From an uncultured Eubacteriales bacterium (GTDB lineage: Bacteria > Bacillota > Clostridia > Monoglobales > Monoglobaceae): a stretch of DNA of 12,766 nucleotides. This document shows positions 1-6,771 of this stretch, in pieces; the first letter of the stretch is position 1; every line of letters begins with the position of its first letter. The stretch is taken from positions 1 to 12,766 of the forward strand of contig URTH01000038.1 in assembly GCA_900550775.1 (NCBI GenBank), given 5' to 3'. Under the pieces are notes generated by a model. The model had not been told where the DNA came from. It saw nothing but the letters and a program-made list of their open reading frames with translations, and ran no database searches. A program made the translations under genes and the position numbers.

Positions 1-1644
1 AACACCTCGGTTTACTACCAGGATATTAAGATGAACATTATCGATACGCCGGGACACGCCGACTTCAGCGGTGAGGTAGAGCGTATCTTAAAGATGGTGA
101 ACGGCGTTATCTTGCTGATTGACGCAGCGGAGGGGCCAATGCCGCAGACGCGGTTTGTGCTGCAAAAGGCGCTGGAGATGAAGCACCGCGTCATTATCGT
201 CGTCAACAAGATCGATCGGCCGGACGCGCGGCTGGACGAGATTCCGGATGAGATTTTAGACCTTTTGATCGACCTGGACGCGGACGAGGATCAGTTGGAG
301 AGCCCGATTATTTTCTGTTCCGGCAGAGCCGGTACGGCGTCGCTGTCACAATATGAGCCGGGCAAGGATTTGACCGTCTTATTTGAGACGATCAAGAACT
401 ACATCCCGGCGCCGGAGGGCGATGAGACCGCACCGCTGCAGATGCTGGTTTCTTCGATTGACTATAACGAGTACGTCGGCAGAATCGCCATCGGCCGGAT
501 TGAACAGGGTGAAATTCATCAGAACCAGGAGGTCATGATCTGCGACTACCATAAAAAGCATGACCCGTATAAATCCAAGATTGTGAACATGTACCAGATT
601 GACGGACTGGGAAGAACCCCGGTCACCGAGGCCAAGGTCGGCGATATCATCTGTATTTCCGGGGTGACCGACATCACGATCGGCGATACGGTGACGGCGG
701 TGGACTACCCGGAGCCGCTTCCCTTTGTCAAAATCAGCGAACCGACCATCGAGATGACGTTTTCGGTCAACGACAGTCCGTTTGCCGGCCGGGAGGGAAA
801 GTTTGTGACCTCGCGGCAGCTGCGTGACCGTCTGCACCGGGAATTATTAAAAGACGTGTCGCTGCGGGTTGCAGACGGCGAAACGACGGACAGCTTTAAG
901 GTGGCCGGCCGCGGTGAGATGCATATATCCATTTTGATTGAGACGATGCGCCGCGAGGGCTATGAATTTTCGGTCAGCACGCCGAAGGTGCTGATGAAGG
1001 AGATTGACGGCACGCTTTGCGAGCCGGTGGAGCGGCTGCTCATTGACGTCCCGGAGGAGAGCATGGGCGCCGTGATGGAGAAGATGGGAACCAGAAAGGC
1101 AGAAATGGTACAGATGGCGCCGCAGGGAAGCCGGATGCGGCTGGAATATCTGATTCCGGCGCGCGGTCTTTTGGGCTATCGGAGCGAGTTTTTGACCGAT
1201 ACCCGCGGCGAGGGAATCATGAACGCGACCTTTGACAGCTATCAGCCGTTTAAGGGCGAGATTCACCGCCGTCATACCGGGTCGCTGGTCTCCTTTGAAA
1301 CCGGCGAGGCGGTCGGCTACGGCATCTTTAAGGTGCAGGATCGCGGTACCATGTTTGTTACGCCGGGTACGGCAGTTTATGAGGGAATGGTTGTCGGCTA
1401 TTCGCCAAAGAGCGAGGATATCAACGTCAACGTATGCAAAAAGAAGCAGCTGACCAATACGCGTGCTTCCGGCAGCGATGAGGCGCTGCGCCTGACGCCG
1501 CCGCAGCAAATGAGCCTGGAGGCCTGCCTGGAATTTTTAGCAGATGACGAGCTGTTAGAAGTGACGCCGGAGAGTCTGCGGCTGAGAAAGCGGATTTTGA
1601 ACAACCAGCTGCGTGCCAAAGCAAACGCGCGGAACAAGGCGTAG
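1..1644 (+). CDS. typA: Ribosome-associated GTPase TypA/BipA, 5'-truncated by the window edge
   Basis: Translational GTPase of the EF-G-like family that binds the 70S ribosome and helps ribosome assembly and stress or cold adaptation. The frame is open from base 1, giving 547 codons before TAG. The family is about 605-615 residues long, so roughly 60 N-terminal residues, including the P-loop, lie outside the window. Visible GTPase motifs are G3 DTPGH (partial residues 15-19) and G4 NKID (69-72). Domain II follows, then the EF-G-like domain beginning near EPTIEMTF, and the TypA-specific C-terminal part with [12 protein letters not shown] and the [16 protein letters not shown] segment. The ending in a basic tail is typical. 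LepA and EF-G are excluded because the [16 protein letters not shown] region is a TypA signature. The ATG at 31 is internal, not a start. The gene converges on a phosphatase gene through a strong terminator, so it is probably the last gene of its transcript. Confidence 0.97.
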   Translation, partial: NTSVYYQDIKMNIIDTPGHADFSGEVERILKMVNGVILLIDAAEGPMPQTRFVLQKALEMKHRVIIVVNKIDRPDARLDEIPDEILDLLIDLDADEDQLESPIIFCSGRAGTASLSQYEPGKDLTVLFETIKNYIPAPEGDETAPLQMLVSSIDYNEYVGRIAIGRIEQGEIHQNQEVMICDYHKKHDPYKSKIVNMYQIDGLGRTPVTEAKVGDIICISGVTDITIGDTVTAVDYPEPLPFVKISEPTIEMTFSVNDSPFAGREGKFVTSRQLRDRLHRELLKDVSLRVADGETTDSFKVAGRGEMHISILIETMRREGYEFSVSTPKVLMKEIDGTLCEPVERLLIDVPEESMGAVMEKMGTRKAEMVQMAPQGSRMRLEYLIPARGLLGYRSEFLTDTRGEGIMNATFDSYQPFKGEIHRRHTGSLVSFETGEAVGYGIFKVQDRGTMFVTPGTAVYEGMVVGYSPKSEDINVNVCKKKQLTNTRASGSDEALRLTPPQQMSLEACLEFLADDELLEVTPESLRLRKRILNNQLRAKANARNKA

Positions 1645-1655
1645 CCCAAGAACAA

Positions 1656-1700
1656 AAGAGGGACGAACGGCGGAAAAGACGCCGCGTCCCTCTTATCTTT
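1656..1700. terminator. Two-way intrinsic terminator between typA and the phosphatase gene
   Basis: A perfect 10-bp outer stem (1656-1665 with 1685-1694) carries, past an AA bulge, a 5-bp inner stem (CGGCG 1668-1672 with CGCCG 1680-1684) and loop GAAAAGA. The plus strand ends in TCTTATCTTT. The minus strand ends in TCTTTTGTTCTT, so it can also stop the convergent gene that ends at 1712. Confidence 0.9.
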
Positions 1701-1711
1701 GATAAAAAGCA

Positions 1712-2434
1712 CTAAAAACGGCATGTACCGTTATAATGGGTGGGAAGCCCCTCGCGGTACAGGTGGGCGTCCCCGGAGAGCTCCAGCATGCGCGGTATCA
1801 CCACGCCGTCCTCTGCGGCGGTAAAGTCCAGCACCGTCATTCCGGTGTGGCACATGTCAAAGCGGCTGCAAAACTGCGGATATGGAATGCCGAGAACGCA
1901 GCTTAAAAAAGCAAGGCCAAAGCCCTGGTGGGCAAAGAGCGCAATGCGCCTCGTGTCATTTTGCATATCGCAACGGTAGCAGTTTTCTGCCGCATTGTAG
2001 GTGTAGCCAAGGGTTTTGAAAAAGAGTGCCGTCTCCCTTTGAATCCGCGCAATACCGCTTCCTAAGGAGGTATTTTGCAGTGCAGGGTGCTGTGCCCAGT
2101 TTTGGCCGAGTGCCATGATTTCCGGCGTATTGAACAGGCGGCGAAACCGTTCCTGCTGAAAGGCCCAGCGGTAATTTCCGGATTCGTCCGGCAGTGCCAG
2201 GTCGGCCCAGGCCAGTTGTTCCACACACCACGGCTGGGGAATGATTTCTTTATTCAAAAGCGCTGCCGTTGGTGCGGCGGTCTGCTGTGCCCTTGTTGAG
2301 GAGGATGCGTAGATTTCGTCCAGACCGTAGAGTGCAAGGCGCTTTGCCAATGCCTCCGCCTGGCGCTGTCCCAGCGGCGTTAAACTATCCGGATCATAGA
2401 TGGGGTCTCCGTGCCGTAAATAAAAAAATAGCAT
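1712..2434 (-). CDS. Histidine phosphatase (phosphoglycerate mutase-like) family protein
   Basis: 240-aa cytoplasmic protein of the histidine phosphatase superfamily, which uses a phospho-histidine intermediate. The N-terminus carries the catalytic RHG motif (residues 7-9, His8 the predicted nucleophile). STRAQQTA follows (47-54; Arg48 would bind phosphate), then a second histidine in FAHQG (His169). The substrate cannot be told: sugar phosphates, nucleotides and cobalamin intermediates are all known in this family. The frame stays open upstream to 2899, but the start chosen is the ATG at 2434: a GGGAGG site lies 8 nt before it, RHG then falls at its usual place near the N-terminus, and the upstream part overlaps the divergent transporter gene. 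A promoter lies just upstream. It is monocistronic and convergent with typA; the neighbours say nothing about its role. Confidence 0.88.
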   Translation of the reverse strand: MLFFYLRHGDPIYDPDSLTPLGQRQAEALAKRLALYGLDEIYASSSTRAQQTAAPTAALLNKEIIPQPWCVEQLAWADLALPDESGNYRWAFQQERFRRLFNTPEIMALGQNWAQHPALQNTSLGSGIARIQRETALFFKTLGYTYNAAENCYRCDMQNDTRRIALFAHQGFGLAFLSCVLGIPYPQFCSRFDMCHTGMTVLDFTAAEDGVVIPRMLELSGDAHLYREGLPTHYNGTCRF

Positions 2435-2464
2435 GCTTTTAGCCTCCCTGTTGAATCTGCTTTT

Positions 2465-2493
2465 ATGATACCACATTGTGCCTTTGGTTGCAA
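2465..2493 (-). promoter_or_regulatory. Sigma-A-type promoter of the phosphatase gene
   Basis: On the minus strand, -35 TTGCAA (2493-2488) and -10 TATCAT (2470-2465) are separated by exactly 17 nt, 30 nt upstream of the ATG. The spacer contains the near-palindrome CACAATGTG. Matches are 4 of 6 for the -35 box and 5 of 6 for the -10 box, so this is plausible, not proven. Confidence 0.6.
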
Positions 2494-2611
2494 GATCAAA
2501 TCGGATCATCGGGAGAGAGGCAGTAAGCCCGGTACGGTGCAGCGAATCTTTGCTTTTGTGATGTGAAACGGGCGCGGCAATGGCGAAAATGGAAGAAGGA
2601 GGGGTTGATTT

Positions 2612-3493
2612 TTGAAACAATACAATATGAAAAACAAGCAAAAGCAGAAGGGGATTCTTGCCATTTTGTGCGCGGCGTTCTGTTTTGCGCTGATGACTGC
2701 CTTTGTGCGGCTGGCCGGTGATTTGCCGTCTGTACAAAAGAGCTTTTTCAGAAACCTGGTTGCACTGCTGTTTGCGGCGGCGGTACTGCTCCGCACCGAA
2801 GAGAAGTTTCGGTTTCGTAAAGAAAACTTTGTGCCGCTGCTGCTGCGTGCAGCCTTTGGAACTGTCGGTATATTGGGCAATTTTTACGCAGTGGATCATT
2901 TGCTGCTCTCGGATGCGTCAATGCTGAATAAGCTTTCGCCGTTTTTTGCCATTTTGTTCTCCTATCTCTTGCTGAAAGAGAAAATGCGGCCGTTTCAGAT
3001 TATGGCGGTGATCGGCGCGTTTATCGGGAGCCTGTTTATCGTAAAACCCAGCGGACAGGGGCTGTTTTCGCTCGGTGCGGCTGCCGGATTGCTCGGCGGT
3101 CTCGGCGCCGGAGCGGCCTATACCTTTGTCCGTGTTTTGGGACAGCGCGGCGAGAGAAAGCCGTTTATTGTGTTTTTTTTCTCGGCCTTTTCCTGTCTGG
3201 TAACGCTGCCGTTTTTGCTTATCGATTTTCATCCGATGCAGCCGGTGCAGCTGATTTATCTGCTTTTGGCCGGACTGGCGGCGGCCGGAGGGCAGTTTTC
3301 GATTACGACGGCGTATTCCTTGGCGCCGGCAAAGGAGATTTCGGTTTATGACTATACACAGGTAATTTTTGCGGCAATCTTAGGGTTTTTGCTCTTTGGC
3401 CAGGTGCCGGATATTTATAGTTTGATCGGCTATGGAATCATTGGCACGGTATCGGTGGTGATGTTTTTTTATCAGCAGAGAACCGCGGCATAG
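2612..3493 (+). CDS. DMT-superfamily (EamA-type) transporter
   Basis: 293-aa integral membrane protein of the drug/metabolite transporter superfamily, with the usual layout of two homologous halves of about five transmembrane segments each. The first half begins with GILAILCAAFCFALMTAFVRL (shown in part: CAAFCFALMTAFVRL) and includes the NFYAVDHLLLSDASMLNKLSP-type region with SPFFAILFSYLLLKEK. The second half begins near GLLGGLGAGAAYTFVRVLG and ends with IFAAILGFLLFGQVPD. Its short lysine-rich N-terminus is cytoplasmic. The substrate is unknown; members export or import amino acids, nucleotides, cofactors or drugs. The start taken is TTG at 2612, because GGAGG (2598-2602) lies 9 nt upstream; the in-frame ATG at 2627 would be 24 nt from that site. 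No clear promoter was found for it. It converges on the ribosomal operon through a shared terminator and looks monocistronic. Confidence 0.88.
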   Translation: MKQYNMKNKQKQKGILAILCAAFCFALMTAFVRLAGDLPSVQKSFFRNLVALLFAAAVLLRTEEKFRFRKENFVPLLLRAAFGTVGILGNFYAVDHLLLSDASMLNKLSPFFAILFSYLLLKEKMRPFQIMAVIGAFIGSLFIVKPSGQGLFSLGAAAGLLGGLGAGAAYTFVRVLGQRGERKPFIVFFFSAFSCLVTLPFLLIDFHPMQPVQLIYLLLAGLAAAGGQFSITTAYSLAPAKEISVYDYTQVIFAAILGFLLFGQVPDIYSLIGYGIIGTVSVVMFFYQQRTAA

Positions 3494-3504
3494 ATCCTTT
3501 GTAA

Positions 3505-3542
3505 AAGAAAAAAGAGCGGATGCGAAAGCATCCGCTCTTTTT
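3505..3542. terminator. Two-way terminator between the transporter gene and rplL
   Basis: A perfect 13-bp stem (3511-3523 with 3528-3540) closes a GAAA tetraloop. T-rich sequence follows on the plus strand (CTCTTTTT). The complement of the preceding A-tract gives TTTTTTCTTTT on the minus strand. It therefore ends both the plus-strand transporter and the minus-strand ribosomal protein operon, whose last stop codon is at 3564. Confidence 0.95.
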
Positions 3543-3563
3543 GGTATCTGATAAGGGATTTCC

Positions 3564-3932
3564 TTATTTCAGTTCTACCGTAGCGCCAACCTCTTCGAGC
3601 TTGGTCTTGATTTCTTCTGCTTCTTCCTTAGCAGCAGCTTCTTTTACGGTCTTCGGTGCGCCGTCAACCATAGCCTTTGCCTCAGCCAGACCCAGACCGG
3701 TGATCTCTCTGACAACCTTGATTACCTTAATCTTCTGTGCGCCGGCAGCAGCCAGTACAACATCAAATTCGGTCTTTTCTTCTGCAGCAGCAGCGCCGCC
3801 TGCAGCACCGGCTACCATAACCGGAGCAGCAGCAGATACGCCGAACTCATCTTCCAATGCTTTTACCAGATCGTTTACTTCCAGTAAGGTCAGTTCTTTG
3901 ATTTCATCAAGAATTTTTGTTACATCAGCCAT
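3564..3932 (-). CDS. rplL: 50S ribosomal protein L7/L12
   Basis: 122-aa stalk protein that binds as dimers to L10 and recruits translational GTPases to the ribosome. The N-terminal dimerisation and L10-binding helices are residues 1-30 ([19 protein letters not shown]). An Ala/Gly hinge spans about 33-50. The globular C-terminal domain spans 52-122, with the conserved [24 protein letters not shown] and [11 protein letters not shown] stretches. The start is the ATG at 3932, with GGAGG (3945-3941) 8 nt upstream; the ATG at 3947 overlaps that Shine-Dalgarno site and would add only five residues. It is the last gene of the operon, 76 nt after rplJ, directly before a strong terminator. The L10-L12 ratio in the ribosome requires several copies of this protein, usually met by more efficient translation. 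Confidence 0.98.
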   Translation of the reverse strand: MADVTKILDEIKELTLLEVNDLVKALEDEFGVSAAAPVMVAGAAGGAAAAEEKTEFDVVLAAAGAQKIKVIKVVREITGLGLAEAKAMVDGAPKTVKEAAAKEEAEEIKTKLEEVGATVELK

Positions 3933-3980
3933 TTTAATATCCTCCATTTTATTTACTATTTGATTCTTTTAGTTTGTTTT

Positions 3981-3993
3981 GGCACAATGTGCC
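3981..3993 (-). other. Short inverted repeat in the rplJ-rplL gap
   Basis: GGCACA (3981-3986) and TGTGCC (3988-3993) flank a single base, 16 nt past the rplJ stop. In RNA the loop must open to about 5 nt. It lacks a U-tract, so it is not a terminator; a processing or stabilising hairpin is possible. The core CACAATGTG recurs in the rplK-rplA gap. Confidence 0.4.
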
Positions 3994-4008
3994 GAAAGCC
4001 CCCGGGGA

Positions 4009-4632
4009 CTATTCTGCGTCCGTAGCCGGAGCTTCTTCTGCCGGTGCAGCCTCAGCTGCTGCCGGTGCTTCTTCAGCAGCCGGTGCGGCCTCTTCTACAA
4101 CAGGTGCAGCTTCCTCAGCGGCAGCTGCCTTGCCGGGTGTAGCCTCTTCATCAACAATCGCCTGCAAGGTTCTTGCCAGCTTGCTAATGGGAGACTGCAA
4201 AGAGCCCAGCATCTTGGAAATCAATACTTCCTTGGTCGGGATGGAAGCGTAGTGCTTTACCTCGTCCAAAGAGATGACTTCGCCGTTTACAAAACCGGCC
4301 TTGATTTCTAATGCCTCGTTGTCCTTTGCAAATTCAACCAGGATCTTTGCAGGAGCAACAACATCATCCGTGCTGGTTGCGATCGCGGTCGGGCCGTGCA
4401 GAATCGGGTCTAATGCATCCAAACCGGCTGCATTGGCAGCAAAACGGGTCAGATTGTTCTTTACAACGGTGTATTCTACGCCGGCTTCTCTCAGCTTTGT
4501 ACGAAGCTGGGTATCCTGGTCAACGGTAAGACCTCTGTAGTCGGCCAAAACACCTGCCTGGGCGTTTTGGAATCTTTCGGTAAGCTGTGCAACGATCGCC
4601 TTTTTGTTTTCTAATACTTTCTCACTTGGCAA
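4009..4632 (-). CDS. rplJ: 50S ribosomal protein L10 with a long Ala/Glu-rich tail
   Basis: Protein at the base of the L7/L12 stalk. It binds 23S rRNA with L11, carries L12 dimers on its C-terminal helix, and as an L10-L12 complex usually represses its own mRNA leader. The family core is clear at residues 1-165: KKAIVAQL, GVLADYRGLTVDQ, LRTKLREAGVEYTVVKNNL, and the L12-binding helix near 135-162. Residues 165-207 form an Ala/Glu/Pro-rich tail, making the protein about 35-40 residues longer than the usual 165-175. The start is uncertain. GGAGG (4646-4642) lies 9 nt before a TTG at 4632, which I take. The in-frame ATG at 4641 touches the Shine-Dalgarno site directly and adds MFS. The frame runs on to 4731, but that part is the attenuator in the leader. 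Upstream neighbour is rplA, downstream rplL. Confidence 0.95.
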   Translation of the reverse strand: MPSEKVLENKKAIVAQLTERFQNAQAGVLADYRGLTVDQDTQLRTKLREAGVEYTVVKNNLTRFAANAAGLDALDPILHGPTAIATSTDDVVAPAKILVEFAKDNEALEIKAGFVNGEVISLDEVKHYASIPTKEVLISKMLGSLQSPISKLARTLQAIVDEEATPGKAAAAEEAAPVVEEAAPAAEEAPAAAEAAPAEEAPATDAE

Positions 4633-4641
4633 TGAAAACAT

Positions 4642-4646
4642 CCTCC
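4642..4646 (-). promoter_or_regulatory. Shine-Dalgarno site that decides the rplJ start
   Basis: GGAGG is immediately followed by ATG (spacing 0, too close to be used), while TTG nine bases further is at good spacing and in the same frame. rplA has the same arrangement, supporting the TTG choice. Confidence 0.6.
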
Positions 4647-4693
4647 TTTCTCTATTTTCACTCCGCATCCGTTTGGACTTTATCTTGTCCGAA

Positions 4694-4726
4694 CAGAAAA
4701 AGAAAGTCCCTCGCAGGGCGAGGGAC
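4694..4726 (-). terminator. Attenuator terminator in the L10 leader
   Basis: On the minus strand a perfect 9-bp stem (GTCCCTCGC 4726-4718 hmm reading toward GCGAGGGAC 4714-4706) with a 3-nt loop is followed by TTTCTTTTTCTG. It sits between the L10-leader core and the rplJ Shine-Dalgarno site, where an attenuator controlled by L10-L12 binding is known in Bacillota. Confidence 0.85.
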
Positions 4727-4815
4727 ATCATGCGCCGTCATACGGCAGTGCATAATATTCATCCTCGGCAGGGTTTACGGCTTTCGCCACCTGCTGTCTG
4801 CGGAATGTGATTCAC
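4727..4815 (-). promoter_or_regulatory. L10 leader RNA (autoregulatory element ahead of rplJ)
   Basis: The 199-nt rplA-rplJ gap on the minus strand carries the conserved features of the bacterial L10 leader. A GCAGG/CCTGC stem (4794-4790 with 4772-4768) encloses a GGC-GAAA-GCC hairpin. It is followed by the conserved CCTGCCGAGG then ATGAATATTATG (4772-4751), and a small GCCGT/ACGGC hairpin. This family is bound by the L10-L12 complex in Bacillota, lowering expression of rplJ-rplL when the proteins are in excess. It precedes an attenuator directly. Identification is by recognised motifs; a covariance-model search would confirm it. Confidence 0.85.
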
Positions 4816-4831
4816 TTTTATCTGACAAAAA

Positions 4832-5527
4832 TCAGCCGTCAATCTTGTTCGGATTGAGACGGATTCCGGGTCCCATGGTAGAAGCAATGGTTACGGATCT
4901 TAAATACTGACCCTTTGCCGCTGCCGGCTTTGCTTTTATCACGGCGCCCATCAGGGCGTTAAAGTTCTCGGCAAGCTTGTCTGCGCCAAAGGACGCCTTA
5001 CCGATCGGGCAGTGAATGATGTTTGTCTTATCCAAACGATACTCAATTTTACCGGATTTGATCTCCTGGATGGCTTTGGTGACATCCGGGGTTACCGTGC
5101 CGGCCTTCGGGTTCGGCATTAAGCCCTTCGGACCTAAGATTCTACCGATACGGCCTACAACACCCATCATATCCGGGGTTGCAACAACAACGTCAAAGTC
5201 AAACCAGTTTTCACTCTGGATCTTTTGTGCCAGCTCTTCTGCGCCGACATAATCTGCACCGGCAGCCTTTGCTTCGTCTGCCTTGCCCTCTCTGGCAAAT
5301 ACCAAAACGCGAACCGTTTTACCGGTACCGTTCGGCAGTACAACCGCGCCGCGCACCTGCTGGTCTGCGTGACGGGAGTCAACGCCCAGCTTTGCATGCA
5401 ATTCTACGGTTTCGTCAAACTTAGCGGTCGCCGTCTTGCATACCAGCGCCATAGCCTCAGCCGGGTCATAAAGCTTACCCTTTTCGATCAGCTTTGCGCT
5501 GTCCTGATACTTTTTACCTTTCTTCAA
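4832..5527 (-). CDS. rplA: 50S ribosomal protein L1
   Basis: 231-aa protein of the L1 stalk. It binds 23S rRNA at the ribosomal E site and helps release deacylated tRNA; in many bacteria it also represses the rplK-rplA mRNA. It is full length for the family. Recognisable parts are the N-terminal [11 protein letters not shown], the [10 protein letters not shown] strand, [19 protein letters not shown], the domain II block [19 protein letters not shown], then [15 protein letters not shown], and the C-terminal [17 protein letters not shown]. The start is TTG at 5527, with GGAGG (5540-5536) 8 nt upstream. The ATG touching that site (5535) is out of frame and is followed at once by TAA. It lies 84 nt downstream of rplK; a 199-nt leader follows before rplJ. 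Confidence 0.98.
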   Translation of the reverse strand: MKKGKKYQDSAKLIEKGKLYDPAEAMALVCKTATAKFDETVELHAKLGVDSRHADQQVRGAVVLPNGTGKTVRVLVFAREGKADEAKAAGADYVGAEELAQKIQSENWFDFDVVVATPDMMGVVGRIGRILGPKGLMPNPKAGTVTPDVTKAIQEIKSGKIEYRLDKTNIIHCPIGKASFGADKLAENFNALMGAVIKAKPAAAKGQYLRSVTIASTMGPGIRLNPNKIDG

Positions 5528-5555
5528 TGTTACATCCTCCTAAGGTGGTTTCACA

Positions 5556-5570
5556 GAACACAATGTGTTC
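5556..5570 (-). other. Inverted repeat in the rplK-rplA gap
   Basis: GAACACA (5556-5562) and TGTGTTC (5564-5570) are perfect complements around one base. Its core CACAATGTG is the same as in the rplJ-rplL gap. There is no U-tract. It is possibly an mRNA processing hairpin, or an L1 or other protein site; function unknown. Confidence 0.4.
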
Positions 5571-5611
5571 CTCCCACTATTTTCAAATACTTGCAGCCAA
5601 TTTACCGCGGA

Positions 5612-6037
5612 TTATTCTTCTACGGTAACGCCCATCGAACGTGCGGTTCCCGCAATCATCGACATAGCAGCTTCAACCGATGCTGCGTTCAAGTCGGGCA
5701 TCTTCTGCTCGGCGATTGCCTGCAGATCAGCCTTGCTCAGCTGAGCGACCTTTGTCTTGTTGGGAACGCCCGAACCGCTCTGAATTTTACAAGCCTTCTT
5801 AATCAAAACGGGAGCCGGGGGGGTCTTGGTTACAAAGGTGAAGGATCTGTCCTGATATACGGTAATGACAACCGGGATGATCAGACCTGCGTCCTTCTGC
5901 GTCTTTTCATTAAACTGCTTGGTAAAATCCATGATGTTAACACCGTGCTGACCGAGTGCAGGACCTACCGGAGGAGCCGGAGTCGCCTTACCCGCAGGGA
6001 TTTGCAATTTAATGTAACCTGTGATTTTCTGTGCCAT
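5612..6037 (-). CDS. rplK: 50S ribosomal protein L11
   Basis: 141 aa, exactly the usual L11 length. It binds the GTPase-associated centre of 23S rRNA and, with L10, forms the stalk base; it is also needed for stringent-response sensing by RelA. The N-terminal domain holds the conserved [20 protein letters not shown] segment split across residues 10-29, followed by [14 protein letters not shown]. The rRNA-binding C-terminal domain ends in [17 protein letters not shown]. The start is the ATG at 6037, with AAGGAGGTG just upstream (GGAGG 6052-6048, 10 nt away). The frame continues up to 6103, but that part is leader. It follows nusG by a 182-nt structured gap and precedes rplA by 84 nt. Confidence 0.98.
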   Translation of the reverse strand: MAQKITGYIKLQIPAGKATPAPPVGPALGQHGVNIMDFTKQFNEKTQKDAGLIIPVVITVYQDRSFTFVTKTPPAPVLIKKACKIQSGSGVPNKTKVAQLSKADLQAIAEQKMPDLNAASVEAAMSMIAGTARSMGVTVEE

Positions 6038-6076
6038 TTTTAGTACACCTCCTTGTTTCACAAACGTGGTAATATC

Positions 6077-6211
6077 GGGGCTTCGATGTAAAACCCCTCC
6101 CACAGACCGGCAAAGCGCCGGAATCTATCAACGGAATCATCCGTGTGGGGAACATCATAAATCCAAACCGCAAAATCTGCGCATGGCAGACCGCAGCCTA
6201 TGTGCGTGCGG
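6077..6211 (-). promoter_or_regulatory. Structured nusG-rplK intergenic leader RNA
   Basis: Reading in the minus direction, two adjacent hairpins come first. One pairs CCGCA with TGCGG (6211-6207 with 6195-6191). The next pairs TCTGC with GCAGA (6190-6186 with 6180-6176) and is followed by TTTT. Then an outer stem CCCACA/TGTGGG (6149-6144 with 6104-6099) encloses two hairpins: ACGGA/TCCGT (6144-6131, sharing one base with the outer stem) and CCGGC/GCCGG (6121-6107). This resembles a three-way junction. A weaker GGGG/CCCC hairpin (6097-6077) follows before the rplK Shine-Dalgarno. I know no named RNA family that I can assign; autogenous control by L1 or L11 would be expected by analogy. Confidence 0.5.
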
Positions 6212-6219
6212 CGGATCGG

Positions 6220-6738
6220 TTAAACCAGAGCCTCAACCTGATTGAACTCCAGTTCGACATCCGTGTCACGGCCAAACATCGAGACCTTGGCGCGGATTTT
6301 TTGTTTATCCATCAGGATGTCGGTGATGACGCCGACAAATCCTTCCAGCGGGCCGTACTTCACTCTGATGTTGTCGCCAACCTCAAAGTCAAGCTGGATG
6401 GTCTTATGCTCAAGACCCATGTTTTCCACCTCGGTGTCCGAAAGGGGAACCGGGCTGGAACCGGGGCCGACAAAGCCGGTTACGCCGCGCGTATTGCGAA
6501 CCACATACCAGCTCTCGTCCGTCATAATCATTTTTACCATCACATAGCTCGGATAGATTTTGCGCTCAACCACTTTTTTCTGGTTATCTTTGATCTCGAT
6601 GACCTCTTCCATCGGAACGCGGATATCCTGGATAATGTCGTGCATATTCCGGTTTTCCACCGTCTTTTGGATGTCGGTCATCACCTTGTTCTCATAACCG
6701 GAGTAGGTGTGCGCCACATACCATTTTGCTGTTGCCAT
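6220..6738 (-). CDS. nusG: Transcription termination/antitermination protein NusG
   Basis: 172-aa transcription elongation factor that binds the RNA polymerase clamp helices and affects pausing, Rho termination and transcription-translation coupling. The NGN domain spans about residues 4-100 and begins KWYVAHTYSGYENKV, with the KIYPSYVMVKM strand and RNTRGVTGFVG. The KOW domain lies at 120-150, with FEVGDNIRVKYGPLEGFVG then VSMFGRDTDVELEF. Length matches the family. The ATG at 6738 is the only sensible start, since homologues begin here and no in-frame ATG, GTG or TTG lies between it and the Shine-Dalgarno-like GGAGG (6766-6762). That site is 23 nt away, and the gap contains a small hairpin that would shorten it. 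It lies 33 nt after secE and precedes the rplK leader. Confidence 0.97.
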   Translation of the reverse strand: MATAKWYVAHTYSGYENKVMTDIQKTVENRNMHDIIQDIRVPMEEVIEIKDNQKKVVERKIYPSYVMVKMIMTDESWYVVRNTRGVTGFVGPGSSPVPLSDTEVENMGLEHKTIQLDFEVGDNIRVKYGPLEGFVGVITDILMDKQKIRAKVSMFGRDTDVELEFNQVEALV

Positions 6739-6766
6739 AATATTCGGGAACGAATCCCTTCCCTCC
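6739..6766 (-). promoter_or_regulatory. nusG ribosome binding site with intervening hairpin
   Basis: GGAGG (6766-6762) is 23 nt from the ATG. ATTCG (6755-6751) can pair with CGAAT (6746-6742) around a TTCC loop. Removing these 14 nt leaves a 9-nt spacing, the distance seen at the neighbouring genes. The pairing is visible in sequence; its use by the ribosome is inferred. Confidence 0.5.
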
Positions 6767-6771
6767 TATTA

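Noticed and set aside
847..1509. 220-residue open frame on the minus strand inside typA
   Set aside because: Low-complexity, basic translation with no family resemblance; it is antisense to a conserved gene and explained by GC-rich codon use.
2589..2615. Eight-codon upstream frame MEEGGVDF ending on the transporter TTG
   Set aside because: It has no ribosome site of its own and contains the Shine-Dalgarno of the transporter; the overlap with the start is probably chance.
2435..2899. N-terminal extension of the phosphatase frame by about 155 residues
   Set aside because: It overlaps the divergent transporter gene, lies upstream of the promoter and Shine-Dalgarno site of the ATG at 2434, and would bury the catalytic RHG motif that is normally N-terminal.
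6172..6190. Terminator between nusG and rplK
   Set aside because: The TCTGC/GCAGA stem is only 5 bp and the U-tract only four; it would block an essential operon if efficient, so I treat it as part of the leader.
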